Counted from the stretch's first letter, positions 1 through 7,213 are shown. The stretch: DNA of 8,195 nucleotides from Clostridia bacterium (GCA_900768035.1 CAAGBH010000169.1:1-8195); one strand, 5' to 3'. The notes: a model not told the origin generated them from the letters alone. A program made the numbers and translations.

Positions 1-2216
1 CAGAGGTTAATAAACCAGAGGAAGTAACAGCTAATATTATCGGTGCTGGTGAAGTGGTATGTCAGCAGATTACTGATACCCTTGAAACTAACTTTATGCC
101 TTATGCTATGAGTGTTATTGTTTCACGTGCTATTCCTGAAATTGATGGTTTCAAGCCATCACACCGTAAACTTCTTTATACAATGTATAAAATGGGGCTT
201 ATTAATGGTGGCAGAATTAAATCAGCGAATATTGTTGGTAGAACTATGCAGTTAAACCCACATGGTGATGCTGCAATCTACGAGACAATGGTTCGTCTTT
301 CAAGAGGTAACGAAACACTTTTACACCCTTATGTTGACAGCAAGGGTAACTTTGGTAAATCATATTCTAAGAATATGGTTTATGCTGCTGCACGTTATAC
401 AGAAGCAAAGCTTGAAAGTATTTGTAATGAGCTTTTCAATGATATTGATAAAGATACAGTTGATTTTGTTGATAACTATGATGCCACAATGAAAGAGCCT
501 GTATTGTTTCCTGTGACATTTCCGTCGGTGCTTGTTAATGCTAATACAGGTATTGCGGTTGGTATGGCAAGTTCGATTTGTCCGTTTAACTTGCGTGAAG
601 TTTGCGAAACTACTATCGCTTACATTAAGGATAACGATATAAATGTTGCCGACACCCTTTTAGCGCCCGATTTCCCCATAGGCGGCAGACTTTTATATAA
701 CCGCCAAGATATAGAAAAGATTTATGAAACGGGCAGAGGCAGTTTCAAGGTGCGTGGTGTTTGGGAATATGATAAGTCCCAAAACTGTGTGGATATTACC
801 GAAATTCCACCCACAACCACTTCTGAAGCGATTATCGAAAAGGTAATTGAACTTGTAAAGCAAAAGAAGATTACCGAAATTAATGATATTCGTGACGAAA
901 CCGATTTAAACGGTCTTAAAATCACGATTGATTTAAAACGTGGCGCAGACCATGAGAAATTGATGAAAAAAATCGTTAAAATGACTCCGCTTGAGGATAG
1001 TTTTTCTTGCAATTTTAATATTCTTATTGCAGGCTCACCTCGGGTGTTGGGTGTTAAAGAAATTATTTCCGAGTGGGTGGCATTCCGAGAGGAATGTGTT
1101 CGCCGTAGGGTTTACTTCAAACTTTCAAAAGCCAAAGACCGTTTGCATTTATTAAAAGGTCTTGAAAAAATTCTTCTCGACATTGATAAGGCGATTAAAA
1201 TTGTCCGTGAGACTGAACAGGAATCGGAAGTTGTGCCAAACCTTATGATTGGTTTCGGTATTGACGAAATTCAGGCTGAATATGTGGCAGAAATTAAACT
1301 TCGCCACTTGAACCGTGAATATATTTTAAAGCGTACTGCTGATATTGAAAATCTCATTAAAGAGATTGAAGATATGGAATCGGTGCTTAGTTCTCGCTCG
1401 AAAGTTCTTAAAATTATTATTAAGGAATTACAGGCGGTTGCTGATAAATACGGTATGGATCGCAAAACCGAAATCATTAATGCTGAAAATGAAATTGACC
1501 AAAAAGAAGAAATTGAACTCGATACTTCACCTGTTACACTCTTCTTTACAAAGGACGGTTACTTTAAGAAGATTACACCGCAGTCACTTCGTATGAGCGG
1601 TGAGCAAAAACTTAAAGACGGCGATGAGATTACTCAGGTGATAGAATCTACTAATGCGGTTGATTTGCTGTTCTTTACTAACAAATCTCAGGTTTATAAA
1701 TCAAAAACCACCGAGTTTGGCGATTCTAAAGCAAGTGTTCTCGGGGACTATGTGCCGTCAAAACTTGAGTTCGAAGAAGCCGAAAATGCGGTTTATATGG
1801 TTGAAACCTCGGATTATTCGGGATATATGGTATTTGTTTTTGATAACGGCAGAATTTCCCGTGTTCCGCTTTCTTCTTACGCCACAAAGACTAACCGTAA
1901 AAAACTTATTAAGGCTTATTGTGAAAAATACACCTTGCATACGGTGTTGTATGTAAAGGAAGATGCAGATATTTTGCTCAAATCTACAAACGGCAGAATG
2001 CTTATTGTAAACACAGCGTCAATCCCTGCAAAGACCACAAAGGACAACGGCGGTATTGCGGTTATGACTCAGAAAAAAGGTCAACGTATTTTAGAGGTTA
2101 CCATTTATGAAAAGGGAACGCTTGAATCTGAACACCGTTATCGCACTAAAAATCTCCCCGCAGCAGGCAGTAAGCAACTTGTAGGCACTGCTTCACAAGA
2201 AAAACTTGAATTATAG
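1..2216 (+). CDS. parC: Type IIA DNA topoisomerase subunit A (topoisomerase IV ParC-like), 5'-partial
   Basis: This is the DNA breakage-reunion subunit of a type IIA topoisomerase; with a ParE/GyrB-type ATPase it would pass one duplex through another to decatenate or relax DNA. The frame is open from base 3 (737 codons visible), so the true start lies outside the window and the GTG at 54 is only an internal Val codon. The breakage domain is recognisable from its DGFKPSHRK segment (about 144-170), the PHGD motif (about 261-269) and the catalytic Arg-Tyr pair at 393-398 within AARYTE. A coiled-coil tower region follows (about 1110-1450). From about 1521 there are four blade-like repeats of the type F.DNGRISRV, at FFTKDGYFKK, FFTNKSQVYK, FVFDNGRISR and KSTNGRMLIV. 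I see no canonical GyrA box, which favours a topoisomerase IV or clostridial paralogue over true GyrA. The position equivalent to E. coli GyrA Ser83 is Ala (270-272). The partner parE would be expected just upstream, which is inference. Confidence 0.9.
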   Translation, partial: EVNKPEEVTANIIGAGEVVCQQITDTLETNFMPYAMSVIVSRAIPEIDGFKPSHRKLLYTMYKMGLINGGRIKSANIVGRTMQLNPHGDAAIYETMVRLSRGNETLLHPYVDSKGNFGKSYSKNMVYAAARYTEAKLESICNELFNDIDKDTVDFVDNYDATMKEPVLFPVTFPSVLVNANTGIAVGMASSICPFNLREVCETTIAYIKDNDINVADTLLAPDFPIGGRLLYNRQDIEKIYETGRGSFKVRGVWEYDKSQNCVDITEIPPTTTSEAIIEKVIELVKQKKITEINDIRDETDLNGLKITIDLKRGADHEKLMKKIVKMTPLEDSFSCNFNILIAGSPRVLGVKEIISEWVAFREECVRRRVYFKLSKAKDRLHLLKGLEKILLDIDKAIKIVRETEQESEVVPNLMIGFGIDEIQAEYVAEIKLRHLNREYILKRTADIENLIKEIEDMESVLSSRSKVLKIIIKELQAVADKYGMDRKTEIINAENEIDQKEEIELDTSPVTLFFTKDGYFKKITPQSLRMSGEQKLKDGDEITQVIESTNAVDLLFFTNKSQVYKSKTTEFGDSKASVLGDYVPSKLEFEEAENAVYMVETSDYSGYMVFVFDNGRISRVPLSSYATKTNRKKLIKAYCEKYTLHTVLYVKEDADILLKSTNGRMLIVNTASIPAKTTKDNGGIAVMTQKKGQRILEVTIYEKGTLESEHRYRTKNLPAAGSKQLVGTASQEKLEL

Positions 2217-2230
2217 GGTTTTGTGTGATA

Positions 2231-2266
2231 CAATAAAAAACCGCCCGATAATTAATATCAGGCGGT
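2231..2266 (-). terminator. Intrinsic-terminator-like hairpin oriented for minus-strand transcription
   Basis: ACCGCC (2240-2245) pairs with GGCGGT (2261-2266). After a C/A mismatch, GATA (2247-2250) pairs with TATC (2256-2259) around the loop ATTAA. The run of A at 2235-2240 precedes the stem, so the U-tract exists only in the minus-strand transcript; on the + strand the stem is followed by GTCGGTAC with no T-run. It would stop antisense transcription coming back from the valS side. As a + strand element it is just a stable hairpin at the 3' end of the topoisomerase mRNA, where it could define or protect that end. Confidence 0.55.
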
Positions 2267-2312
2267 GTCGGTACAAATAGTATTAAACTTTTGCAAACGC
2301 TTTTTACCGACA
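2266..2312. repeat. Spaced perfect 8-bp inverted repeat in the topoisomerase-valS gap
   Basis: TGTCGGTA at 2266-2273 is the exact reverse complement of TACCGACA at 2305-2312, with 31 nt between. The two arms bracket the candidate valS -35 hexamer, and the second arm lies in the promoter spacer. It could be a protein operator, or a long-loop RNA hairpin in read-through mRNA followed by a T-rich but interrupted stretch. No function is recognised. Confidence 0.45.
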
Positions 2313-2320
2313 GTTATATT
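2291..2320 (+). promoter_or_regulatory. Candidate sigma-A promoter for valS
   Basis: TTGCAA (2291-2296, 4 of 6 to TTGACA) is followed after 18 nt by TATATT (2315-2320, 5 of 6 to TATAAT). Transcription would begin near 2327, leaving a leader of about 50 nt before the valS ATG. That is too short for a T-box riboswitch, and no AGGGTGGNACCGCG-type T-box sequence is visible. The call rests on hexamer matching in AT-rich DNA, so it is tentative. Confidence 0.4.
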
Positions 2321-2363
2321 TTATGTTTGTTTTCTAAAAATATTAAAAGAATAATTTTCCAAT

Positions 2364-2368
2364 AGGAG
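2364..2368 (+). promoter_or_regulatory. Ribosome binding site that fixes the valS start
   Basis: AGGAG ends 8 nt before the ATG at 2377. An in-frame GTG at 2368 would extend the protein by three codons, but it overlaps this Shine-Dalgarno and has none of its own. The ATG is therefore the likely start. Confidence 0.85.
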
Positions 2369-2376
2369 TGTCAAAA

Positions 2377-5007
2377 ATGGCAAAAGAATTAGCCAAACAA
2401 TACGACCCGAAAGACGTTGAGGACCGTATTTATAAAAGTTGGCTTGACGGAAAATATTTTCACGCTAAATGTGAAAAGGATAAGGAAACTTATACAATTG
2501 TAATTCCGCCACCGAATATTACAGGTCAACTTCATATGGGACATGCTCTTGATAACACTTTACAGGATATTCTTATCCGTTTTAAGCGTATGCAAGGGTT
2601 TGATACATTGTGGCTTCCGGGTACTGACCACGCCTCAATCGCTACCGAGGCTAAAATTGTTGAAAAAATGCGTGAAGAGGGCATAACTAAAGACGACATC
2701 GGCAGAGATGGCTTTTTAGAGCGTGCTTGGGAATGGAAAAAACAATACGGCGGAAGAATTATCGAGCAACTTAAAAAACTCGGTTCTTCTTGTGACTGGG
2801 ACAGAGAGCGTTTCACTCTTGATGAAGGCTGTAACAAGGCTGTAAATGAAGTTTTCGTAAAACTTTATGAAAAGGGCCTGATTTACAGAGGTGAGCGTAT
2901 TATCAACTGGTGTCCGCATTGTAAAACTTCTATTTCGGATGCTGAGGTTGAATACGAAGAACAGGCTGGCCATTTCTGGCATTTGCGTTATCCTTTTTCT
3001 GACGGAAGCGGTTATTTAGAACTTGCTACTACCCGTCCTGAAACTCTCTTGGGCGACACCGCTGTTGCAGTAAACCCCAATGACGAGCGTTATAAGGATA
3101 TTATAGGCAAAACTTTGATTTTGCCGTTGGTTCATCGTGAAATCCCTGTTGTTGCAGACGATTATGTTGAAATTGAATTTGGTACAGGTGTTGTTAAAAT
3201 CACTCCTGCTCACGACCCTAATGACTTTGAAGTGGGTCTTCGTCATAATCTTCCTGTTATCAATGTAATGACAGATGATGCAAAGATTACTGAAGATTAT
3301 CCAAAATATGCAGGTATGGATAGATACGAGGCAAGAAAAGCAATCGTTGCTGATTTAGAGGCAGAGGGCGCTTTGGTTCGTATTGAAGATTATACACACA
3401 ATGTTGGTACTTGTTACCGTTGCAGTTCAACTGTTGAGCCACGTGTTTCAAAGCAATGGTTTGTTAAAATGAAACCTTTGGCAACCCCTGCTATTGATGC
3501 GGTTAAAAATGGGGAAACTAAATTTATACCAACCCGTTTTGAAAAGGTTTATTTCCATTGGCTTGAAAATATCAAAGACTGGTGTATTTCCCGTCAACTT
3601 TGGTGGGGACATAGAATCCCTGCTTGGTATTGTGCAGACTGCGGTGAGATTACCGTCTCTAAAACTGAACCGAGTGAATGTAAACATTGCCATAGCAAGA
3701 ATATAACCCAAGACCCTGACACTCTTGATACTTGGTTCTCGTCGGCATTGTGGCCTTTTTCAACTCTCGGCTGGCCTGAAGAAACCGAAGATTTCAAACA
3801 TTATTATCCAACAAACACCTTGGTTACAGGATATGATATTATTCCGTTCTGGGTAATGCGTATGATGTTCTCAGGCATAGAGCAGACAGGGCAAGTTCCG
3901 TTTGATACTGTGCTTATTCACGGTCTTGTGCGTGACTCACAGGGAAGAAAAATGTCTAAATCTTTAGGCAACGGTGTTGACCCGCTTGAAGTTATTGATA
4001 CTTATGGTGCAGATGCGCTTCGTTTCTCATTGGCAACAGGTAATAGCCCGGGAAATGATATGCGTTATATACCGGAACGTGTTGAGGCAAGCCGTAATTT
4101 TGCTAATAAAATTTGGAATGCCGCAAGATTTATTTTAATGAATCTTGAAAATGATAATGAAATTCCGCTTGATATGAACGCTTTGGCGCTTGAAGATAAG
4201 TGGATACTTTCAAAATACAACTCGCTCGTTGCAGATGTTACAGATAATCTCGATAAATTCGAGTTAGGTCTTGCAGTTCAGAAACTTTATGACTTTATCT
4301 GGGATATTTTCTGTGACTGGTATATTGAAATTTGCAAGTCTCGTCTTAACGGTGACGATGTAAAAGCAAAGGACACCGCAAGAAGTGTGCTTGTGTATGT
4401 GTTTACAAATACATTAAAACTTCTGCATCCGTTTATGCCGTTTATTACCGAAGAAGTTTGGAAGGCTTTGCCTCACTCGGGAGACAGCATAATGATATCT
4501 GAATGGCCGAAGTTCAAGGAAGATTTGAAGTTTGAAAAGCAAGAAGCCGATTTTGAAAAAATTATGGCAGTTATCCGTGCTATTCGTAACCGCAGAGCAG
4601 AAATGAATGTTCCGCCGTCTAAAAAGGCAAAGGTTTGCATTGTTTCTGACGATAAAGATACTTTCGAAAGCGGTTCGGCTTACATTTGCCGTTTAGGTTA
4701 CGCTTCTGAAGTAGAAACAGGCGACAGTTTTGACAGTGAAGGTGCAGTGCGTGTAATCACAGACGACGCTACTGTATATATGCCAATGAAAGAGTTGGTT
4801 GATGTTTCTGCAGAAATCGAACGTCTTAAAAAAGACCTCAAGAAAACTGAGGAAGATAAGGAATTTTTCGAAAAGAAACTCAATAATCCAAACTTCGTGG
4901 CAAAAGCGCCTGCCAACTTAGTTGAACAGCAAAAGGAAAGTCTTGCAAAGGTACTTGAAAAGATAGATGCTATTTTAGCAAGTATCAAGGACCTCGAAAA
5001 TATGTAA
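2377..5007 (+). CDS. valS: Valine--tRNA ligase (ValRS)
   Basis: Cytosolic class I aminoacyl-tRNA synthetase that activates valine with ATP and charges tRNA-Val, hydrolysing mischarged Thr-tRNA in its CP1 editing domain. The 876-residue product has the family's usual bacterial length. The HIGH signature appears as HMGH at residues 53-56, after PPPNITG. The CP1 editing domain carries TTRPET at 218-223 and the downstream HDPNDFEVG segment. KMSKS is at 525-529, preceding the LGNGVDPLEVI strand typical of ValRS. CxxC pairs at 179/182, 346/349, 419/422 and 435/438 look like zinc knuckles. The helical anticodon-binding domain follows (about 600-750), and a charged coiled-coil tail rich in Lys, Glu and Leu begins near residue 808, the tRNA-clamping arm characteristic of ValRS rather than IleRS or LeuRS. 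The gene lies upstream of folC, as in Bacillus, but a terminator separates the two here. All catalytic motifs are intact. Confidence 0.98.
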   Translation: MAKELAKQYDPKDVEDRIYKSWLDGKYFHAKCEKDKETYTIVIPPPNITGQLHMGHALDNTLQDILIRFKRMQGFDTLWLPGTDHASIATEAKIVEKMREEGITKDDIGRDGFLERAWEWKKQYGGRIIEQLKKLGSSCDWDRERFTLDEGCNKAVNEVFVKLYEKGLIYRGERIINWCPHCKTSISDAEVEYEEQAGHFWHLRYPFSDGSGYLELATTRPETLLGDTAVAVNPNDERYKDIIGKTLILPLVHREIPVVADDYVEIEFGTGVVKITPAHDPNDFEVGLRHNLPVINVMTDDAKITEDYPKYAGMDRYEARKAIVADLEAEGALVRIEDYTHNVGTCYRCSSTVEPRVSKQWFVKMKPLATPAIDAVKNGETKFIPTRFEKVYFHWLENIKDWCISRQLWWGHRIPAWYCADCGEITVSKTEPSECKHCHSKNITQDPDTLDTWFSSALWPFSTLGWPEETEDFKHYYPTNTLVTGYDIIPFWVMRMMFSGIEQTGQVPFDTVLIHGLVRDSQGRKMSKSLGNGVDPLEVIDTYGADALRFSLATGNSPGNDMRYIPERVEASRNFANKIWNAARFILMNLENDNEIPLDMNALALEDKWILSKYNSLVADVTDNLDKFELGLAVQKLYDFIWDIFCDWYIEICKSRLNGDDVKAKDTARSVLVYVFTNTLKLLHPFMPFITEEVWKALPHSGDSIMISEWPKFKEDLKFEKQEADFEKIMAVIRAIRNRRAEMNVPPSKKAKVCIVSDDKDTFESGSAYICRLGYASEVETGDSFDSEGAVRVITDDATVYMPMKELVDVSAEIERLKKDLKKTEEDKEFFEKKLNNPNFVAKAPANLVEQQKESLAKVLEKIDAILASIKDLENM

Positions 5008-5011
5008 AAGG

Positions 5012-5039
5012 AAAGGAGCGATACAATCGCTCCTTTTTT
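5012..5039 (+). terminator. Rho-independent terminator of valS
   Basis: GGAGCGAT (5015-5022) and ATCGCTCC (5026-5033) form a perfect 8-bp stem around loop ACA, followed by six T (5034-5039). Upstream A residues (5012-5014) can extend the stem by pairing with the T-run. It starts 4 nt after the valS stop codon. Because of the flanking A's it could also work, less efficiently, on the opposite strand. Confidence 0.93.
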
Positions 5040-5088
5040 GGAAACAAAACACATCTATCAATACCCCACACGTCAATTAGGCACTGTT

Positions 5089-5117
5089 TTTTGCGGTTTT
5101 ATTTCCAACACTATAAT
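5089..5117 (+). promoter_or_regulatory. Candidate promoter for folC
   Basis: A perfect TATAAT lies at 5112-5117. The -35 region is poor: TTTTGC (5089-5094) gives a 17-nt spacer and TTGCGG (5091-5096) only 15 nt. A promoter is expected here because the valS terminator is immediately upstream. Predicted initiation near 5123-5125 leaves a leader of about 35 nt. Confidence 0.5.
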
Positions 5118-5131
5118 GTGCGGTATGCACA
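5117..5131. repeat. Small palindrome at the predicted folC transcription start
   Basis: TGTGC (5117-5121) and GCACA (5127-5131) are perfect inverted arms around GGTAT. The element shares its first T with the -10 hexamer and spans the expected start site. This would suit a repressor operator or a hairpin at the very 5' end of the mRNA. It is short enough that chance is possible. Confidence 0.3.
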
Positions 5132-5160
5132 ATAAAATTCTTGTAAATTTTTGGTGAAAA

Positions 5161-6369
5161 ATGAATTATACTGAAACTTTAAACTACATTCATTCTCTGG
5201 GTAATTTTTCTAAACCGCCCACGCTTGATAGAATAAAAGCGGTTTTGCAAAAACTCGGAAATCCTCAAAATAATTTTAAATCAATTCACATTGCAGGAAC
5301 AAACGGCAAAGGCTCGGTGTCGGCTATGCTGAGTCGGGTTTTCACTTTGGCAGGTTATAAAACTGCCTTGTTCGTGTCACCTTTTATAATTGATTTTTGC
5401 GAGAGGATACAAATTTGCGGTGAATTTATCTCCAAAGACGACCTTTGTAAATATGCAAAAAAGGTAAAAGACACAGATATAGAACTTACCGAGTTTGAGT
5501 TTATAACTGCGGTGGCGTTTTTATATTTCTCTGATAATAATTGCGATATTGCGATTATTGAAACAGGTCTTGGCGGTCGGCTTGATGCAACTAATGCTTT
5601 GGAAAATGTTATTGCTAATGTTATAACCAAAATCGGTCTCGACCATACGGCTGTTTTGGGAGATAGTATTGAAAAAATTACCGCCGAAAAATGCGGAATT
5701 ATAAAAAATTGCCCTGTGATTACAAGTTATAATCAGCCGTCAGAGGCGTTCTCGGTTTTGCAGAAATATAAACCTATAATTCCAAACAAAAATGCACTTC
5801 AAATTTTAAATAGTGATATTTCAGGCAACACATATATATATGGAGGCAGAAAGTTTACAACTTCTCTTTCGGGTGAACATCAGATTGAAAATTCCCTTTT
5901 AGTTATTGAAACTGTTAAAAATTGCGGAATAAACATTGATTATGATATATTGCATAAAGCAATTTCTGAAACATATTTTCCTGCAAGAATGGAAGTGATT
6001 TCTCAAAAACCGCTTATTGTCTTGGACGGTGCGCATAATCCCGACGGCGCACTCGCACTAAGCAAAATGATGGAACAATATAAAGGGAAAATTACCGCAA
6101 TAATCGGCGCAATGAAAGATAAGGATGTGGAAACTGTGTTGAAAACCACACTTCCTTATTGTAAAAAAGCGGTTGCGGTAGAGGTGGAAAATCTTCCACG
6201 CTCATTAAAAGCAGAGCAACTTAAAAACTTGGCAGAAAAATACTGCCCTTGTGTTACGGCACAAAATTATGATGATGCACTGCAAAAAATAAAAGGCGAA
6301 GAAACTGTTTTTATTTTTGGTTCGCTATATTTGGCATCTTCGATTCGTGAAAAACTAAAAAATTTTTGA
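5161..6369 (+). CDS. folC: Folylpolyglutamate synthase / dihydrofolate synthase
   Basis: Cytosolic Mur-ligase-family enzyme that adds gamma-linked glutamates to folates with ATP; many bacterial members also join glutamate to dihydropteroate to make dihydrofolate. The 402-residue product is slightly short for the family but complete. The ATP-binding P-loop GTNGKGS is at residues 46-52, followed by the SPFIIDFCERI substrate-loop segment (most family members have SPH or SPY here). ETGLGGRLDATN is at 134-145 and DHT at 161-163. Lys177 in AEKCGI is the position carbamylated in characterised FolC/Mur ligases. DGAHNPDG at 289-296 marks the C-terminal domain. The ATG at 5161 is secure, because an in-frame TGA (5155-5157) lies directly upstream and overlaps a GGTGA ribosome binding site (5153-5157). 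Whether this copy has both activities cannot be read from sequence; the genuine dihydrofolate synthase function is inferred. Confidence 0.95.
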   Translation: MNYTETLNYIHSLGNFSKPPTLDRIKAVLQKLGNPQNNFKSIHIAGTNGKGSVSAMLSRVFTLAGYKTALFVSPFIIDFCERIQICGEFISKDDLCKYAKKVKDTDIELTEFEFITAVAFLYFSDNNCDIAIIETGLGGRLDATNALENVIANVITKIGLDHTAVLGDSIEKITAEKCGIIKNCPVITSYNQPSEAFSVLQKYKPIIPNKNALQILNSDISGNTYIYGGRKFTTSLSGEHQIENSLLVIETVKNCGINIDYDILHKAISETYFPARMEVISQKPLIVLDGAHNPDGALALSKMMEQYKGKITAIIGAMKDKDVETVLKTTLPYCKKAVAVEVENLPRSLKAEQLKNLAEKYCPCVTAQNYDDALQKIKGEETVFIFGSLYLASSIREKLKNF

Positions 6370-6372
6370 AAC

Positions 6373-6387
6373 TGTCTTAATACGACA
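6373..6387. promoter_or_regulatory. Spo0A-box-like dyad upstream of the spoIIA operon
   Basis: TACGACA (6381-6387) reads TGTCGTA on the other strand, 6 of 7 to the 0A box TGTCGAA. TGTCTTA (6373-6379) is a 5 of 7 match. The two are inverted around a single A, giving a 15-bp near-palindrome. In Bacillus subtilis spoIIA is directly activated by phosphorylated Spo0A, so the location fits. It lies about 70 nt before the spoIIAA start, just after the folC stop. The site is a motif match only. Confidence 0.4.
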
Positions 6388-6396
6388 AATTTTTCA

Positions 6397-6442
6397 AGGA
6401 CAAACCTATATATTATATATAGGCTTGTCCTATTTTTGTTTT
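6397..6442 (+). terminator. Long terminator-like hairpin between folC and spoIIAA
   Basis: AGGACAA (6397-6403) pairs with TTGTCCT (6425-6431) and CCTATATA (6405-6412) with TATATAGG (6416-6423). This makes a 16-position stem with one A/C mismatch and a TTA loop. ATTTTTGTTTT (6432-6442) follows as a U-tract. It is a good intrinsic terminator for folC, but the U-tract ends only 13 nt before the spoIIAA ATG, so it could also attenuate transcripts entering the sporulation operon. Its AT core contains -10-like TATATT and TATTAT strings. Confidence 0.75.
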
Positions 6443-6444
6443 GG

Positions 6445-6451
6445 AAGGTGA
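6445..6451 (+). promoter_or_regulatory. Ribosome binding site that fixes the spoIIAA start
   Basis: AAGGTGA is well placed for the ATG at 6456 (7 nt from the AGG core). An in-frame TTG at 6441 would place the start upstream of this site and partly inside the hairpin's T-run, so it is rejected. Confidence 0.85.
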
Positions 6452-6455
6452 AAAT

Positions 6456-6767
6456 ATGTCAGTAGAAATAAATGTAACGGGTGAGGTTGTGACCGCATAT
6501 CTGTCGGGCGAACTCGACCATCATACCGCAAAGGAAATGCGTGAGGCTATCGACAATGCAGTAGAACTTAATATGCCAACCCTTTTGGTGCTTGATTTTA
6601 AAAATATTTCCTTTATGGACAGTTCGGGCATAGGGCTTGTTATGGGACGGTATAGAAATCTTCAAAAGTCGGGCGCCGAACTTCACATAAGCGGAACATC
6701 ACCTAATATATATAAGGTGCTAAAACTTGCGGGAATAGAAAAATTAGCAAAATTAGAAAGTAGGTAA
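6456..6767 (+). CDS. spoIIAA: Anti-sigma-F factor antagonist SpoIIAA
   Basis: STAS-domain anti-anti-sigma factor. Unphosphorylated SpoIIAA binds the SpoIIAB kinase and displaces sigma-F; phosphorylated SpoIIAA is inactive until SpoIIE dephosphorylates it in the forespore. The 103-residue protein has the family features in order: the N-terminal strand segment ending in SGELDHHTA (18-25), the DFKNISFMDSSGIGLVMGR core (47-65) and the C-terminal KLAGIEKL helix. By alignment in my head to B. subtilis SpoIIAA, Ser56, the first Ser of DSSG, corresponds to the phosphorylated Ser58. It is the first gene of a spoIIAA-spoIIAB-sigF cluster. Only 5 nt separate its stop codon from the next start, and its last codons contain the spoIIAB ribosome binding site. 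General STAS antagonists such as RsbV look similar, but the neighbours settle the identity. Confidence 0.96.
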   Translation: MSVEINVTGEVVTAYLSGELDHHTAKEMREAIDNAVELNMPTLLVLDFKNISFMDSSGIGLVMGRYRNLQKSGAELHISGTSPNIYKVLKLAGIEKLAKLESR

Positions 6768-6772
6768 TAAAA

Positions 6773-7213
6773 ATGGTAAAAAACAGTTTTAATATGACAC
6801 TTATGTCACGCTCGTCGAATGAAAGTTTTGCAAGAGCGACGGTTTCGGCTTTTGCAACCCAGTTAGACCCCACGCTGGAAGAAATAAGCGATATAAAAAC
6901 CGCCGTTTCCGAAGCGGTCACAAATTGTATAGTTCACGCTTATAAAGATAAAATCGGTAAAATTTACATATCGGCAGAACTTGTTGAACCAAATTCAATA
7001 AAAATTAAGATTCGTGATAAAGGTTGCGGAATTGAAAATATCCCAAAGGCAATGGAACCTCTTTTTACAACTGTCGGCGGTGAGCGTGCAGGACTCGGCT
7101 TTGCGGTTATGCAGAGTTTTATGGATGATATAAAGGTGCGTTCTTCGGTTGGCAAAGGCACTACAATCACTATGATAAAGAAAATCAGTCAAAGATATAA
7201 TATAAATGGTTGA
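6773..7213 (+). CDS. spoIIAB: Anti-sigma-F factor and serine kinase SpoIIAB
   Basis: GHKL-fold protein with two jobs: a dimer binds and silences sigma-F, and with ATP it phosphorylates SpoIIAA. The 146-residue length matches the family. NESFAR (16-21) ends in the Arg equivalent to B. subtilis Arg20, the contact used for both SpoIIAA and sigma-F. The N-box SEAVTNCIVHAY contains Glu47 and Asn51, the expected catalytic and Mg-binding residues. The G1 box DKGCGI is at 82-87 and the G2 box ERAGLGF at 104-110, following the LFTT ATP-lid segment. All ATP-binding motifs are intact. The start ATG follows AGTAGGTAAT (6759-6768), 8 of 10 to the ideal ribosome binding site and overlapping the spoIIAA stop. 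The 3' end overlaps sigF by 8 nt. Confidence 0.97.
   Translation: MVKNSFNMTLMSRSSNESFARATVSAFATQLDPTLEEISDIKTAVSEAVTNCIVHAYKDKIGKIYISAELVEPNSIKIKIRDKGCGIENIPKAMEPLFTTVGGERAGLGFAVMQSFMDDIKVRSSVGKGTTITMIKKISQRYNING

Noticed and set aside
54..56. GTG as the start of the topoisomerase gene
   Set aside because: The frame is open to the left edge, the residues before it (ending NIIGAGEV) continue the protein plausibly, and no ribosome binding site precedes the GTG.
2217..2376. T-box riboswitch upstream of valS
   Set aside because: The gap is only 160 nt. It has no AGGGTGGNACCGCG-like sequence, no specifier-loop architecture and no + strand terminator before the gene.
4698..5054. 118-codon minus-strand open frame over the valS 3' end
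   Set aside because: It lies antisense to the ValRS coiled-coil tail, has a low-complexity Ser/Phe-rich product, and reads across the valS terminator. It is a shadow of the real gene.
6370..6455. Sigma-H promoter for spoIIA
   Set aside because: AAGGACAA (6396-6403) resembles a -35 element, but no GAAT-type -10 is found at the right distance.
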